A stretch of DNA of 64,000 bases from Paragemmobacter ruber (GCF_009908315.1 NZ_JAAATW010000001.1:1116001-1180000); one strand, 5' to 3'. Numbered from the stretch's first letter, positions 32,919-42,852 are shown. Numbers and translations: made by a program. The notes: a model not told the origin generated them from the letters alone.

Positions 32919-34618
32919 GCGGCCAGATCCTCGGGCGAGAGGGCGTAGAGCTGGGCCGCGCCTTCGCGCGCCTCGGCCAGAAGGGGGGCGTATTCCGGCA
33001 GGAGGCGGCGGATCGCCACGCGGGCCAGCGCGGTGCGCGCGCCCCCGGCAGCGTGGGCGGCGCGCAGATGGGCGTCGGCGCCAAGCACCAGCGCGAAGGC
33101 GCGCAGATAGGGTGCGGCCCCGGCGAAGCGATCGGTCATGTCCTGTTTCACGAGCGTCTCGGTCGCGTCGCGCAGGGCCTCGGCCGCCTGCCAGACATCA
33201 CCGGCGAGGTCGGGAAGGGTGGCGCGGGCGGCTTCGGCCCCGGCCTGCACCTCATCCACCAGCGCGAGGGCAGCGGCCCCGCCATCGGCCATCTTGCGGG
33301 CGACAAGATCCATCGCCTGGATGCCGTTGGTGCCTTCGTAGATCGTGGTCACGCGCACGTCGCGGGCGAACTGGGCGGCGCCGGTTTCTTCGACAAAGCC
33401 CATGCCGCCGTGGATCTGGATGCCCAGATGGGCGACCTCGTTCCCGGTATCGGTGCCATAGGCCTTGGCGATGGGGGTAAGGAGCGCGGCGCGGGCCTGC
33501 CATTCGGGGGCGTCGGTGGCGCGGGCCATGTCGATGGCCACGGCGCAGGAGAGCGCGATGGCGCGGGCCGAAAAGACCTGCGCCCGCATCCGCGCCAGCA
33601 TCCGGCGCACATCGGCATGATCGGTGATCGGCGCGCGCCCCGTGGGCGTGCGGCCCTGCACCCGGCCTTCGGCATAGGCCAGTGCCTGCTGGAAGGCGGC
33701 CTCGGCGATGCCCACGCCCTGCACGGCCACGCCCAGACGGGCGTTGTTCATCATGGTGAACATGGCCGCCATACCGCGATGCGCCTCGCCCACCAGCCAG
33801 CCTTGCGCGCCGTCATATTGCATCACGCAGGTGGGGCTGCCGTGCAGGCCCAGCTTGTGTTCGAGACTGACCACCGACAGGCTGTTGCGGCGGCCCGGAT
33901 TACCCGCCGCATCGGGGATGAACTTCGGCACGAGGAAGAGGCTGATGCCCGATGTCCCCGGCGCGCCATCGGGCAGGCGGGCCAGCACCAGATGGCAGAT
34001 GTTCGGCAGGAAATCCGCATCGCCCCAGCTGATATAAATCTTCTGCCCGGTGATCGCATAGGTGCCGTCGGGATTGGGTTCCGCCCGCGTCCGCAGCGCC
34101 CCCACATCCGACCCGGCCTGCGGTTCGGTCAGGTTCATCGTGCCGCCCCATTCCCCCGCGATGAGGCGCGGCAGATAGGTGGCGCGGATCGCGTCGGAGC
34201 CGTGATGTTCCAGCGCCTCGATCTGGCCTTGGGTCAGCAGCGGGCCCACCTGCAACGACAGGCAGGCCGCCGACATCATCTCGTTCACCGCGGTTGCGAG
34301 CGTCATGGGCAGGCCCATGCCGCCGTTTTCAGGCTGGGCCGCCATGCCGACCCAGCCGCCCTGCGCCACCGCGCGGTAGCCTTCGGCAAAACCGGGGGAG
34401 GTGCGGACCACGCCGTTTTCCAGCCGCGCGCCCTGTTTGTCGCCCACGCGGTTGAGGGGGGCGAGCACGGTTTCGGCCAGACGCGCCGCCTCGGCCAGCA
34501 CGGCGGCGGCGGTATCGGCGCCGGCTTCCGCAAAGCGGGGCGTGGCTGCGACGCGGCCATAGCCCAGGACCTGGGACAGGAGCAGATCGAAATCGGCAAG
34601 CGGGGCGCGGTAGGGCAT
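32915..34618 (-). CDS. Acyl-CoA dehydrogenase, long-form (DmdC-like)
   Basis: The 567-residue flavoprotein is longer than ordinary acyl-CoA dehydrogenases (about 380) and matches the long form with a C-terminal extension, the class that includes 3-methylmercaptopropionyl-CoA dehydrogenase DmdC. Motifs include LTEPQAGSDVGALRT, the FAD/substrate loop KIYISWGDADF and the catalytic-region segment IYEGTNGIQAMDLVARK. It oxidises an acyl-CoA to an enoyl-CoA, passing electrons to ETF. It overlaps the metallo-hydrolase gene by 4 bases. Whether it acts on sulphur compounds or ordinary fatty acyl-CoAs cannot be told. Confidence 0.88.
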   Translation of the reverse strand: MPYRAPLADFDLLLSQVLGYGRVAATPRFAEAGADTAAAVLAEAARLAETVLAPLNRVGDKQGARLENGVVRTSPGFAEGYRAVAQGGWVGMAAQPENGGMGLPMTLATAVNEMMSAACLSLQVGPLLTQGQIEALEHHGSDAIRATYLPRLIAGEWGGTMNLTEPQAGSDVGALRTRAEPNPDGTYAITGQKIYISWGDADFLPNICHLVLARLPDGAPGTSGISLFLVPKFIPDAAGNPGRRNSLSVVSLEHKLGLHGSPTCVMQYDGAQGWLVGEAHRGMAAMFTMMNNARLGVAVQGVGIAEAAFQQALAYAEGRVQGRTPTGRAPITDHADVRRMLARMRAQVFSARAIALSCAVAIDMARATDAPEWQARAALLTPIAKAYGTDTGNEVAHLGIQIHGGMGFVEETGAAQFARDVRVTTIYEGTNGIQAMDLVARKMADGGAAALALVDEVQAGAEAARATLPDLAGDVWQAAEALRDATETLVKQDMTDRFAGAAPYLRAFALVLGADAHLRAAHAAGGARTALARVAIRRLLPEYAPLLAEAREGAAQLYALSPEDLAA

Positions 34619-34773
34619 GGATCAATCCTCTGGCATGCCGGGGGCCTGCCCACCGGGGAGCGGACCGCTTGGCAAAGCGGGCTGCGGCGGATAAGGCACC
34701 GGGCAGGGCGAGGTTTGCAGACCGTCCGCGCCTTCTCAACCCCTACGCAGCGTCACGGCGCGGAGTGCCCGGC

Positions 34774-35733
34774 ATGATCGCCACGCAAGACCTGACCGAC
34801 AGCCCCGAGGATATCGCCCGCGCGGCAGAAATCCTGCGCGCGGGCGGGCTTGTCGCCTTTCCGACCGAGACGGTGTATGGGCTGGGCGGGGATGCGCGGT
34901 CGGATCATGCGGTGGCGCGGATTTTCGAGGCGAAGGGGCGGCCCCGGTTCAACCCGCTGATCGTGCATGTGCCGGATGTGGACAGCGCGCGGCGCTTCGC
35001 GCGCCTCGACGCGCGGGCCGAGGCGGTGGCGGCGGCGTTCTGGCCCGGCCCCCTGACGCTGGTGCTGCCGCTGCGCGCGGATGCGGGCGTGTCGCCGTTG
35101 GTGACGGCGGGGCTGGAGACGGTGGCGATCCGGGTGCCTGCCCATCCCGTGGCGCGGGCGCTGTTGCAGGCCTTTGGCGGGCCGCTGGCCGCGCCATCGG
35201 CCAATCCGTCGGGCAAGGTATCGCCGACGCGGGCGGATCATGTGCGCGCGGGGCTGGCCGGGCGGATCGAGGCAATCCTTGACGGCGGGGCCTGCGCGGT
35301 GGGGGTGGAATCCACCATCCTCGGGCTTGAGGGAGCGCCCAGCCTGCTGCGCCCCGGCGGGGTGCCGGCCGAGGCGCTGGAGGCGGTGCTGGACTGCGCG
35401 CCGGTGGCAGGGGGCAGTGCCGCGCGGCCCAATGCGCCGGGGCAACTGGCCAGCCATTACGCGCCGGGGGCCATGGTGCGGCTGGAGGTGACGGTGCCGG
35501 AGCCGGGCGAGATCTGGGTGGGCTTCGGCCCCTGCCCCGGCGCGGCGCTGAGCCTGTCGGAGACAGGCGATCTGGTGGAGGCGGCGGCGCGGCTGTTCCA
35601 TGTGCTGCGCGAGGCGGATGCGCTGGCCGGTGCGGGGGCGAGCGGGCGGATCGCCTTCGCACCCGTGCCGGAGACGGGGCTGGGGCGCGCGATCAACGAT
35701 CGGCTGCGGCGGGCGGCGGCGCCACGCGGGTGA
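34774..35733 (+). CDS. L-threonylcarbamoyladenylate synthase (Sua5 type)
   Basis: The 319-residue protein has the YrdC domain (AFPTETVYGLGGDA, then PLIVHV, RIPAHP-type motifs and SANPSGKVSPT) and a C-terminal Sua5 domain (about 220-319). It makes the threonylcarbamoyl-AMP used for t6A in ANN-decoding tRNAs. The ATG at 34774 is preferred to a longer frame because the YrdC domain begins shortly after. The 44-bp double palindrome starts immediately at its stop codon. Confidence 0.93.
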   Translation: MIATQDLTDSPEDIARAAEILRAGGLVAFPTETVYGLGGDARSDHAVARIFEAKGRPRFNPLIVHVPDVDSARRFARLDARAEAVAAAFWPGPLTLVLPLRADAGVSPLVTAGLETVAIRVPAHPVARALLQAFGGPLAAPSANPSGKVSPTRADHVRAGLAGRIEAILDGGACAVGVESTILGLEGAPSLLRPGGVPAEALEAVLDCAPVAGGSAARPNAPGQLASHYAPGAMVRLEVTVPEPGEIWVGFGPCPGAALSLSETGDLVEAAARLFHVLREADALAGAGASGRIAFAPVPETGLGRAINDRLRRAAAPRG

Positions 35734-35777
35734 CAAATTTCTTCGAAGAAATTTGCAAAAATCTTCGAAGATTTTTG
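35734..35777. repeat. 44-bp double palindrome, copy 1
   Basis: Two adjacent perfect 22-bp palindromes, the first centred on the CTTCGAAG core with AAATTT arms and the second with AAAAAT arms. The block begins one base after the sua5-type stop codon and lies between convergent genes. The same 44 bases occur at 46062-46105. Confidence 0.95.
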
Positions 35778-35808
35778 ATCGGATGGCCCAGGCAATCCGA
35801 TGCCCGGT

Positions 35809-36807
35809 TCAGTCGAAGGTCCCGGTCACCCGCCCGAACAGCATGAAGGCGCGCGCCGTGCGGGTATCGGCGAGAGCGTTGAGATCGGCGTCCGAGGCGT
35901 TGCGTTCAAATTCCTGAAACGTCTTGTCGAAGCTGCGCAGGAAATGGTGCGCGGCATCGCGGAAGACCGGGTCTTCGCGCATCCTTGCCCCAGTCAGCGC
36001 GAGGGAAGAGCGGTCGCGGATGCCGCCCAGCGCGGCGATGGGGCGGCCGCGTTCGCCTTGGGCGAACTTGCGCCAGAGTTCTGGGCGGGCGCGTTCGGGG
36101 GGCAGGTCATCCATGTAGATGCCTTCCTGCGACAGAAGCGTCAGCACATCCTGCGCGGCGCGGATCAGCTTGGCGGTGGTGCGATCCTCCAGCGCGGCGC
36201 GCAGGGCGCGGAACCCCTCGCGGTCATCGGGGTTGTCGGGAAAGTTCAGCGCGCGGATGAAATCGGCAACCGACAGGGGGGCGCGCAGATCTTCGGCCGG
36301 GGTGCCGAGGGCGAGGGCGGGCTGTTCCTCCTGCGGGGCGGGGCGAGGGGGCACCAGCGCGGCCTTGCGGTCTGCCGAGGGCACGGTGAGGCCCGGATCG
36401 CGCCGGGTCTGGAAACTGGCCTGCGGGGCGGGGGCGTCTTCGCCGCGCGGATCGGGCGCGGGCTTGATCGCGGCCTGTTTCTGCTGGCCGGCGAGATAGG
36501 CCTTGCGCATCGCATCCACCGTTGCCTGCAGGCGCGCGGCTTCGGCCCGCAGGACGCGGACGGAGCGCAGGGTTGTGACCGCGGCCCAAATCAGCGCCAG
36601 CGGCAGGAAGACGGCGACCAGCGTCATCACGGTGCCGAACACACCGCCAAAGCCGCCTTCGGGTGCGAGCAGGACATAGGCGATGACCGCAAGCACCCAG
36701 ACCACCGCCAGAAGCCCGCCCACCAGTTCGGTCGGGCCGAAGGCGGGGCCGTCCTCGCGGCGCTGGTAAATCCCCAAGGGTTCGGGTCTGTCGTGGTCTT
36801 CCGGCAT
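35809..36807 (-). CDS. Hypothetical two-helix membrane protein
   Basis: The 332-residue protein has two transmembrane helices near the N-terminus (about 28-48 and 56-76), followed by a coiled-coil-like stretch (RVLRAEAARLQATVDAMRKAYLAGQQKQ). A Pro/Ala-rich linker leads to a conserved helical domain (about 175-332). I know of no assigned function. It lies 66 bases after greA on the same strand and may be cotranscribed. Confidence 0.7.
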   Translation of the reverse strand: MPEDHDRPEPLGIYQRREDGPAFGPTELVGGLLAVVWVLAVIAYVLLAPEGGFGGVFGTVMTLVAVFLPLALIWAAVTTLRSVRVLRAEAARLQATVDAMRKAYLAGQQKQAAIKPAPDPRGEDAPAPQASFQTRRDPGLTVPSADRKAALVPPRPAPQEEQPALALGTPAEDLRAPLSVADFIRALNFPDNPDDREGFRALRAALEDRTTAKLIRAAQDVLTLLSQEGIYMDDLPPERARPELWRKFAQGERGRPIAALGGIRDRSSLALTGARMREDPVFRDAAHHFLRSFDKTFQEFERNASDADLNALADTRTARAFMLFGRVTGTFD

Positions 36808-36841
36808 TCTGTTCCCGTCTTCCCCTTCTGCGCCTGGCCAT

Positions 36842-36858
36842 CGCGACGGAACGTCGCG
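36842..36858 (-). terminator. Hairpin after greA
   Basis: A perfect 7-bp stem (CGCGACG with CGTCGCG) and GAA loop lie 15 bases downstream of the greA stop. No U-tract follows, so it may only partly end transcription before the membrane-protein gene. Confidence 0.4.
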
Positions 36859-36873
36859 GCGACCGGGCCGCGT

Positions 36874-37344
36874 TCAGACGTAGAGGATCTTCAGGATCTC
36901 ATAGCTTTTCTGGCCGCCGGGGGTTTTCACCTCGACGCTGTCGCCCTCTTCCTTGCCGATCAGGGCGCGGGCGAGGGGGGAGCGCATGTTCAGAAGCCCG
37001 CGTTCGATATCGGCCTCGGCCTCGCCCACGATCTGGTAGGTGCGCTCTTCGTCGGTATCTTCATCGACGATGGTGACGGTGGCGCCGAACTTGATCGCGC
37101 CGGACAGTTTCGACGGGTCGATCACATCGGCCAGCGACAGCATCGCCTCAAGCTCCTTGATGCGGCCTTCGATGAAGGACTGCTTTTCGCGGGCGGCGTG
37201 GTATTCGGCGTTTTCCGACAGGTCGCCATGTTCGCGCGCCTCGGCGATGGCGCGGATCACGGCGGGGCGTTCGACCGATTTCAGGGTCTTGAGCTCTTCG
37301 TCCAGCGCGGTGAAACCCGCGCGCGTCATCGGAATCTTTTCCAT
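36874..37344 (-). CDS. greA: Transcription elongation factor GreA
   Basis: The 156-residue protein is full-length GreA. The N-terminal coiled coil (about 1-75, with [21 protein letters not shown] carrying the catalytic acidic tip) inserts into the RNA polymerase secondary channel to rescue backtracked complexes. The C-terminal FKBP-like domain ends [17 protein letters not shown]. Confidence 0.97.
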   Translation of the reverse strand: MEKIPMTRAGFTALDEELKTLKSVERPAVIRAIAEAREHGDLSENAEYHAAREKQSFIEGRIKELEAMLSLADVIDPSKLSGAIKFGATVTIVDEDTDEERTYQIVGEAEADIERGLLNMRSPLARALIGKEEGDSVEVKTPGGQKSYEILKILYV

Positions 37345-37640
37345 CGGTCCCTGCGTAACAAAAGGAAGGCCACGGCCCCGTTTCGGGGGCAGTGGCGCGG
37401 TACGATCTGCGATCTTCTGTCACAACTGAACCGACCGGGGGCGCAATTGCAAGGGGCTGCCCGCCGCGGGCGCGGCCCGGCGCGCGCGAAAGCGCCGCAA
37501 GAACGGGCAGGATGCCGCAATGCGACATTGTGATGCCGCGTTACGATTGACCCCCGCGCGCGGCTTGGGCTAGGGGAAAGGCCGCGACGGCAATATTATT
37601 GCGCGGAGCCAGTGGGAAACGCGGTGAGGGAGCAGGCAGC
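37345..37640. promoter_or_regulatory. Divergent intergenic region between greA and ETF-QO
   Basis: About 296 bases holding the promoters of both genes. TTGACC at 37547-37552 is followed 18 bases later by TAGGGG, a weak promoter pattern for the plus-strand gene. GCAAT-ATT-ATTGC near 37591 is a small dyad. No gene is seen. Confidence 0.35.
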
Positions 37641-39287
37641 ATGGCCGACATCGTCCGTGAGTCGATGGAATATGATGTGGTGATCGTGGGGGCAGGCCCG
37701 GCGGGCCTGTCGGCGGCGATCCGGCTGAAGCAGCTTGACCCCGACATGACGGTGGTGGTGCTGGAGAAGGGGTCCGAGGTCGGGGCGCATATCCTGTCGG
37801 GTGCGGTGCTGGATCCCAGCGGCCTGGACGCGCTGCTGCCCGATTGGCGCAGCATGGGCGCGCCGATCAAGACCGAGGTGACGGAGGACAATTTCTATAT
37901 CCTCGGCCCTGCCGGGCAGGTGCGGATTCCGAATTTCCCCATGCCGCCCCTGATGAACAACCACGGCAATTACATCGTTTCCATGGCCAATGTCTGCCGC
38001 TGGATGGCGGGGGTGGCCGAGGGCCTTGGCGTGGAGATTTTCCCGGGCATGAGCGCGAGTGCGCTGGTCTATGACGGCGACCGGGTGAAGGGCGTGGTCG
38101 CGGGCGAGTTCGGCCGCGATCCGGCGACGGGCGAGCCGGGGCCGGCTTACGAGCCGGGGATGGAACTGCACGGGAAATACGTCTTCCTGTCCGAAGGCGT
38201 GCGCGGGTCGCTGTCGAAAGAGGTCATCGCCAAGTATGACCTGTCGAAGGGGAAGTGCCCGCAGAAGTTCGGCCTTGGCATGAAGGAAATCTGGGAGATC
38301 GACCCCGCCAAGCACCGCGAAGGCACGGTCACGCATACGATGGGCTGGCCGCTGGGCAGCAATGCGGGCGGCGGGTCGTTCATCTATCACCTTGAGAACA
38401 ATCAGGTTTATGTGGGTTTCGTCGTTCACCTGAACTATGAGAACCCGCATCTCTATCCCTATATGGAATTCCAGCGGTTCAAGCATCACCCGATGGTGGC
38501 CGAGCTTCTGAAGGGCGGCAAGCGCGTGGCCTATGGCGCGCGGGCCATCAGCGAGGGGGGCTGGCAGTCGATCCCCAAGATGGTGGCGCCGGGTGTGGCG
38601 CTGCTGGGCTGTTCGGCGGGCCTCGTGAACGTGCCGCGCATCAAGGGCAACCACAACGCCATGCTGTCGGGCAAAGCCGCCGCCGAGGCCGCCCATGCCG
38701 CGATCAAGGCGGGCCGCGCGGGCGACGAACTGGCGGAATATGAAACCGCCGTGCGGACCGGGCCGATCGGCAAGGACCTGCGCAAGGTGCGCAACGTCAA
38801 GCCGCTGTGGTCCAAGTACGGGCTGGTGGCGAGCCTGATGGGCGGCGGGATCGACATGTGGGCCAATACCTTCGGCCTGACGATCTTTGGCACGCTCAAG
38901 CACGGCAAATCGGACGCGGCGGCGACGGGGCTGGCCAAGAACCACAAGCCCATCGACTACCCCAAGCCCGATGGCGTTCTGTCCTTCGACCGGCTGACCA
39001 ACGTCGCCTACAGCTTTACAAACCATGACGAGGCGCAGCCTGCGCATCTGAAGCTGAAGGATCCGTCGATCCCGATTGCGGTGAACCTGCCGAAATATGC
39101 CGAACCGGCGCAGCGCTATTGCCCGGCGGGGGTGTATGAAGTGCTGGGCGAAGGCGATGATGCCAAGTTCAGGATCAATTTCCAGAACTGCGTGCATTGC
39201 AAGACCTGCGATATCAAGGACCCGAGCCAGAATATCAACTGGACCACGCCGCAGGGCGGGGGCGGGCCGAACTATCCCAACATGTGA
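37641..39287 (+). CDS. Electron transfer flavoprotein-ubiquinone oxidoreductase
   Basis: The 548-residue protein has an N-terminal FAD-binding motif (VVIVGAGPAGLSAAI, about 13-27), the LEKGSEVGAH strand, a ubiquinone-binding middle region and a C-terminal 4Fe-4S module (NCVHCKTCDIKDPSQNI with an upstream Cys in YCPAGVYE). It passes electrons from ETF, and hence from acyl-CoA dehydrogenases such as the one at 32915-34618, to ubiquinone in the inner membrane. The ATG at 37641 follows GGGAGCAGG and fits family starts. Confidence 0.96.
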   Translation: MADIVRESMEYDVVIVGAGPAGLSAAIRLKQLDPDMTVVVLEKGSEVGAHILSGAVLDPSGLDALLPDWRSMGAPIKTEVTEDNFYILGPAGQVRIPNFPMPPLMNNHGNYIVSMANVCRWMAGVAEGLGVEIFPGMSASALVYDGDRVKGVVAGEFGRDPATGEPGPAYEPGMELHGKYVFLSEGVRGSLSKEVIAKYDLSKGKCPQKFGLGMKEIWEIDPAKHREGTVTHTMGWPLGSNAGGGSFIYHLENNQVYVGFVVHLNYENPHLYPYMEFQRFKHHPMVAELLKGGKRVAYGARAISEGGWQSIPKMVAPGVALLGCSAGLVNVPRIKGNHNAMLSGKAAAEAAHAAIKAGRAGDELAEYETAVRTGPIGKDLRKVRNVKPLWSKYGLVASLMGGGIDMWANTFGLTIFGTLKHGKSDAAATGLAKNHKPIDYPKPDGVLSFDRLTNVAYSFTNHDEAQPAHLKLKDPSIPIAVNLPKYAEPAQRYCPAGVYEVLGEGDDAKFRINFQNCVHCKTCDIKDPSQNINWTTPQGGGGPNYPNM

Positions 39288-39357
39288 TCGGCCCGTAATC
39301 TGATTGGCGCGTCATCCCTCCGGTCTGACATTTGCGTGTGAATCAGCAGGAAACGGC

Positions 39358-39386
39358 GGGCCGGGACGGGGAAACCCGCCCGGCCC
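39358..39386 (+). terminator. Hairpin with GAAA tetraloop after the ETF-QO gene
   Basis: A 12-bp GC stem (with one bulged A at 39366) is capped by a GAAA tetraloop 70 bases after the stop. It has no U-tract. It probably marks the 3' end of the upstream mRNA, before the TPR protein gene. Confidence 0.55.
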
Positions 39387-39446
39387 GATTGCCTATGGCC
39401 CATGGCGCGGCTAGCTTTGAGGCAGCCCTGCAGGAGATGCTTGTCG

Positions 39447-41180
39447 ATGCCGTTGCACCCCCGCCGCCTTGTTGCCGTGGTTCTTGCCGGGGCGCTGGCC
39501 CTGCCCCCTGCCCTGCCCGTTGCCGCGCAGACGCCGATGCCCACGCCAGAAGGATCGGCGGGGGCCTATCTTTCGGCACAGGTGGCCGCATCGCAGAGCG
39601 ATTTCCGCGAGGCCGCGCGCTGGTATGACCGGCTGATCGAGCTGGGCGTGATGGACCCGGCCACGCTGGAAGGCGCGGTGATCGCGCATCTGAGCCTTGG
39701 CGATGTGGCGCGGTCGGCGGAACTGGCGCGGCTTTTGGTGCAGCAGGGCGGGCGCAGCCAGACGGCCTATATCGCGCTGCTGACCGATCAGGCCCAGCGG
39801 GGCGAGTTTGCCGCGCTGATCGCCGATACGCAGGCGGGCCGGTCCATCGGGCGGCTGCTCGACGATCTGGTGCTGGCCTGGGCGGCGCTGGGTGACGGGC
39901 GGATGTCGGATGCGGTGGCGGGGTTCGACACGCTGGCCGCCTCGCCGGGGCTGGAGGCGTTCGGCCTGTATCACAAGGCGCTGGCGCTGGCATCGGTCGG
40001 GGATTTCGAGGGGGCGGACAACATCCTTTCGGGGCGTGAGGCGGGGCAGATCGCGCTGATGCGGCGGGGGGCCATTGCCCATGCCCAGATCCTGAGCCAG
40101 CTGGAACGCAACCCCGAGGCGCTGGCCCTGCTGGAGCGGGCCTTTGGCACCGAGGCGGACCCGCAGATCGACCCGCTGCGCGCGCGGCTGGCGGCGGGGG
40201 AGCCGGTGCCCTTTGACATCGTCACCTCGCCCGTGGACGGGATCGCCGAGGTGTTCTTTACCCTGTCCACCGCCCTGCGCGGCGAGGCGGAGGATGGCTA
40301 TACCCTGCTATACGCGCAGGCGGCGGCCTATCTGCGGCCCACCCATTCCGAGGCCGTGCTGATGGCGGCGGGGCTTTTGGAGGCGCTGGACCAGCACGCG
40401 CTGGCGGGCGAGACCTATGCCCGGATCGCAGCCGATGATCCGGCCTATCACGTGGCCGAGATCGGGCGCGCGAACACGCTGATCGCGCAGGACAAGACCG
40501 AGGCCGCGCTGGAAGTGCTGCAGGCGCTGACGCGCAGCCATGGCCAGATCATCGAGGTGCCGGCCGCGCTGGCCGATGCGCTGCGGCGGCAGGAACGCTT
40601 TGCCGATGCGATCCCGGTCTATACGCAGGCGATCGCGCTGATCCCGGAGGCCGAGCAGCGGCATTGGACGCTGTATTACTCGCGCGGGATCAGCAATGAA
40701 CGCGCGGGCAACTGGCCCGAGGCCGAGGCCGATTTCCGCCGCGCGCTGGAGTTGAACCCCGACCAGCCGCAGGTGTTGAACTATCTGGGCTATTCCTTCG
40801 TGGACCGGGGCGAGAATCTGGAAGAGGCGCTGGGGATGATCGAACGCGCGGTCGCCGCGCAGCCGGACGCGGGCTATATCATCGACAGTCTTGCCTGGGC
40901 GCTGTTCCGGCTGGGCCGCTATCAGGATGCGCTGGAGCCGATGGAACGCGCGGCGCTGCTGGAGCCCGTCGATCCTGTGGTGACGGACCATCTGGGCGAT
41001 GTCTATTGGGCCGTGGGCCGCAAGCTTGAGGCGCGGTTCCAGTGGCACCGGGCGCTGTCCTTCGACCCGACGGAGAAGGACGCCGCCCGCATCCGCCGCA
41101 AGCTGGAGGTGGGGCTGGATGCCGTGCTGGCCGAAGAGGGCGCAAAGCCGCTGACCGAAGTGGCGAATGGCGGCAACTGA
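39447..41180 (+). CDS. Exported tetratricopeptide repeat protein
   Basis: The 577-residue protein has a signal peptide ([19 protein letters not shown], cleavage near VAA-Q). It is built largely of TPR-like helical repeats. The clearest are near the C-terminus, with [38 protein letters not shown] and [23 protein letters not shown] arrays act as protein-binding scaffolds, here presumably periplasmic or membrane-attached. It overlaps ispE by 14 bases, a common order in Rhodobacteraceae. No specific partner can be named. Confidence 0.85.
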   Translation: MPLHPRRLVAVVLAGALALPPALPVAAQTPMPTPEGSAGAYLSAQVAASQSDFREAARWYDRLIELGVMDPATLEGAVIAHLSLGDVARSAELARLLVQQGGRSQTAYIALLTDQAQRGEFAALIADTQAGRSIGRLLDDLVLAWAALGDGRMSDAVAGFDTLAASPGLEAFGLYHKALALASVGDFEGADNILSGREAGQIALMRRGAIAHAQILSQLERNPEALALLERAFGTEADPQIDPLRARLAAGEPVPFDIVTSPVDGIAEVFFTLSTALRGEAEDGYTLLYAQAAAYLRPTHSEAVLMAAGLLEALDQHALAGETYARIAADDPAYHVAEIGRANTLIAQDKTEAALEVLQALTRSHGQIIEVPAALADALRRQERFADAIPVYTQAIALIPEAEQRHWTLYYSRGISNERAGNWPEAEADFRRALELNPDQPQVLNYLGYSFVDRGENLEEALGMIERAVAAQPDAGYIIDSLAWALFRLGRYQDALEPMERAALLEPVDPVVTDHLGDVYWAVGRKLEARFQWHRALSFDPTEKDAARIRRKLEVGLDAVLAEEGAKPLTEVANGGN

Positions 41181-42009
41181 GTTCGCCCCGGCCAAGATCA
41201 ACCTGACCCTGCATGTCATCGGGCGGCGGGCGGATGGCTATCATCTGCTGGATTCGCTGGTGGTCTTTGCCGGGGTGGGGGATCGCGTGTCGGCGATTCT
41301 GTCGGATCTGCCGTCGCTTGACGTGACGGGGCCGATGGCGGCGGGGCTGACGGGTGAGGGCGACAATCTGGTACTGCGGGCGGCGCGGGTGATGGGCGTT
41401 TCGGCGCGGATCGCGCTGGAAAAGGTGCTGCCCGTATCTTCCGGCATCGGCGGCGGATCGGCGGATGCGGCGGCGACGCTGCGGCTTCTGGCACGGATGA
41501 CCGGGCGGGCGCTGCCCGGGGCGGCCGAAGTGCTGGCGCTGGGGGCGGATGTGCCGGTCTGTCTGGCCGGGCGGGCGGCGCGGATGTCGGGGATCGGCGA
41601 GGGGCTGGCAGAGGTGCCCCCGCTGCCGCAGGCGTGGCTGGTGCTGGCCAATCCGCGGGTGGCGGTATCCACCCCTGCGGTGTTCCGGGCGCTGGTGCGG
41701 GCCGACAATGCGCCCATGCCGCGCGAGATGCCGCGCCTGCGCGGCGTGGCCGAGCTTGCGGCCTTTGTCGCCATGCAGCGCAACGATCTGGAAGCGCCTG
41801 CCATGGCCGAATTGCCGGTGATCGGCCGGGTCAAGGCGGCGCTGTCGGCGCAGGCAGGATGCCGGGTGGCGCGGATGTCGGGATCGGGGGCCACCTGTTT
41901 CGGCCTGTTCGACGATCCCCTGTCGGCGCGCGCGGCCGCGCAGGCCATCCGCGCGGCCGAACCGGCATGGTGGGTGGCGGATGCGCCGCTGCTTCAGCCC
42001 CAGTCGTGA
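41167..42009 (+). CDS. ispE: 4-diphosphocytidyl-2-C-methyl-D-erythritol kinase
   Basis: The 280-residue GHMP kinase has the N-terminal [21 protein letters not shown] motif and the ATP-binding glycine loop [15 protein letters not shown] (about residues 88-102). IspE carries out the ATP-dependent step of the non-mevalonate isoprenoid pathway, feeding polyprenyl synthesis (see the polyprenyl synthase at 42853). It overlaps the TPR gene upstream and the convergent OB-fold gene by 16 bases. Confidence 0.95.
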   Translation: MAATEFAPAKINLTLHVIGRRADGYHLLDSLVVFAGVGDRVSAILSDLPSLDVTGPMAAGLTGEGDNLVLRAARVMGVSARIALEKVLPVSSGIGGGSADAAATLRLLARMTGRALPGAAEVLALGADVPVCLAGRAARMSGIGEGLAEVPPLPQAWLVLANPRVAVSTPAVFRALVRADNAPMPREMPRLRGVAELAAFVAMQRNDLEAPAMAELPVIGRVKAALSAQAGCRVARMSGSGATCFGLFDDPLSARAAAQAIRAAEPAWWVADAPLLQPQS

Positions 42010-42320
42010 CGGAAAGCGATCTCTGTCCCATCGGCGCGGCGCAGGGCGCGAGCCACGAATTCGGGCGGGAACCCCTCTTCCAGCGCGCCCAGCACCGTCA
42101 CCTCTTCGCCCACCTGAACGGGCAGGTCATTGGGGCCGACATAGACGGTAACGACGCCGCTTTCATCTTTGAGCCGGAAGGCATCGGCATCGGTGATGCG
42201 CATCACCTTGCCCGTCACCGTGACGGGCTGGCCGCGCGGGGCCTTGGTGATGGGAACGGGGGCGGCGAAAGCGGCAGAGGCCGACAGAAGGACGGCGGCC
42301 ATGGCGGCGGAACGGATCAT
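41994..42320 (-). CDS. Exported OB-fold (BOF/YgiW-like) protein, copy A
   Basis: The 108-residue protein has a signal peptide ([18 protein letters not shown]) and a small beta-barrel of the bacterial OB-fold type ([22 protein letters not shown], then [20 protein letters not shown]). BOF proteins are periplasmic and bind small cations or ligands. The ATG at 42320 is favoured since AGGGAG lies 6 bases upstream; ATG 42326 is an alternative. It is a paralogue of the next gene. Confidence 0.75.
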   Translation of the reverse strand: MIRSAAMAAVLLSASAAFAAPVPITKAPRGQPVTVTGKVMRITDADAFRLKDESGVVTVYVGPNDLPVQVGEEVTVLGALEEGFPPEFVARALRRADGTEIAFRHDWG

Positions 42321-42400
42321 CGTCATCTCCCTGCAGTGTTTTCGTTGCAAAGGGAGGTGGGAAAGCCGCCCGCCCTTGGCAAGGGGGCGGCTGGGCGGGA

Positions 42401-42760
42401 TCATTCATACGGATGATCAAAGGTCACACGGCTGCCATCCGCGCGGGTGGCGTCTCGCGCATAAACCGCCAGCCGGCCGAAATCGCGGTCCACGATCCCG
42501 CGGAGGGTGACCGTCTCGCCCGTGTCAAAAGGCACGATGCCCGGGCCGATATGGACGAGGACCGATCCGCTGTCGTCGCGCAGGCGGAATGTGTCCGCAC
42601 CCGTGATGCGGTCAACGATGCCGGTGATGGTGGCGGTGGTGCCGTCATGCAGATCGGCGATGGCGACAGTGTCGGTGGCGGGGCCAGTGTTTTCGGGGCC
42701 AGCGTTTGCAGGCGGCGGCGCACCCGGCAGGAGGCCGCCAAGGATGAGAAGGCTGCGCAT
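42401..42760 (-). CDS. Exported OB-fold (BOF/YgiW-like) protein, copy B
   Basis: The 119-residue protein has an N-terminal signal (MRSLLILGGLLPGAPPPANA) and the same OB-fold layout as copy A (TATITGIVDRITGADTFRLRD, then VLVHIGPGIVPFDTGETVTLRG). Shared order and motifs show tandem duplication with divergence. It lies upstream of copy A with an 80-base gap, so the two may be one transcript. Function unknown; periplasmic location predicted. Confidence 0.75.
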   Translation of the reverse strand: MRSLLILGGLLPGAPPPANAGPENTGPATDTVAIADLHDGTTATITGIVDRITGADTFRLRDDSGSVLVHIGPGIVPFDTGETVTLRGIVDRDFGRLAVYARDATRADGSRVTFDHPYE

Positions 42761-42852
42761 GGTTGTCCCCCCGGATGTTTTCCAGGAGGTCGGGGGGCGT
42801 CGGTCCGGGTGCAAGCGGCCTGACGCGAAGTTGACCCTGCGTGAGGGGCGGA

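Noticed and set aside
33053-34777. Plus-strand ORF of 574 codons opposite the acyl-CoA dehydrogenase
   Set aside because: Shadow frame; no motif and no ribosome-binding site.
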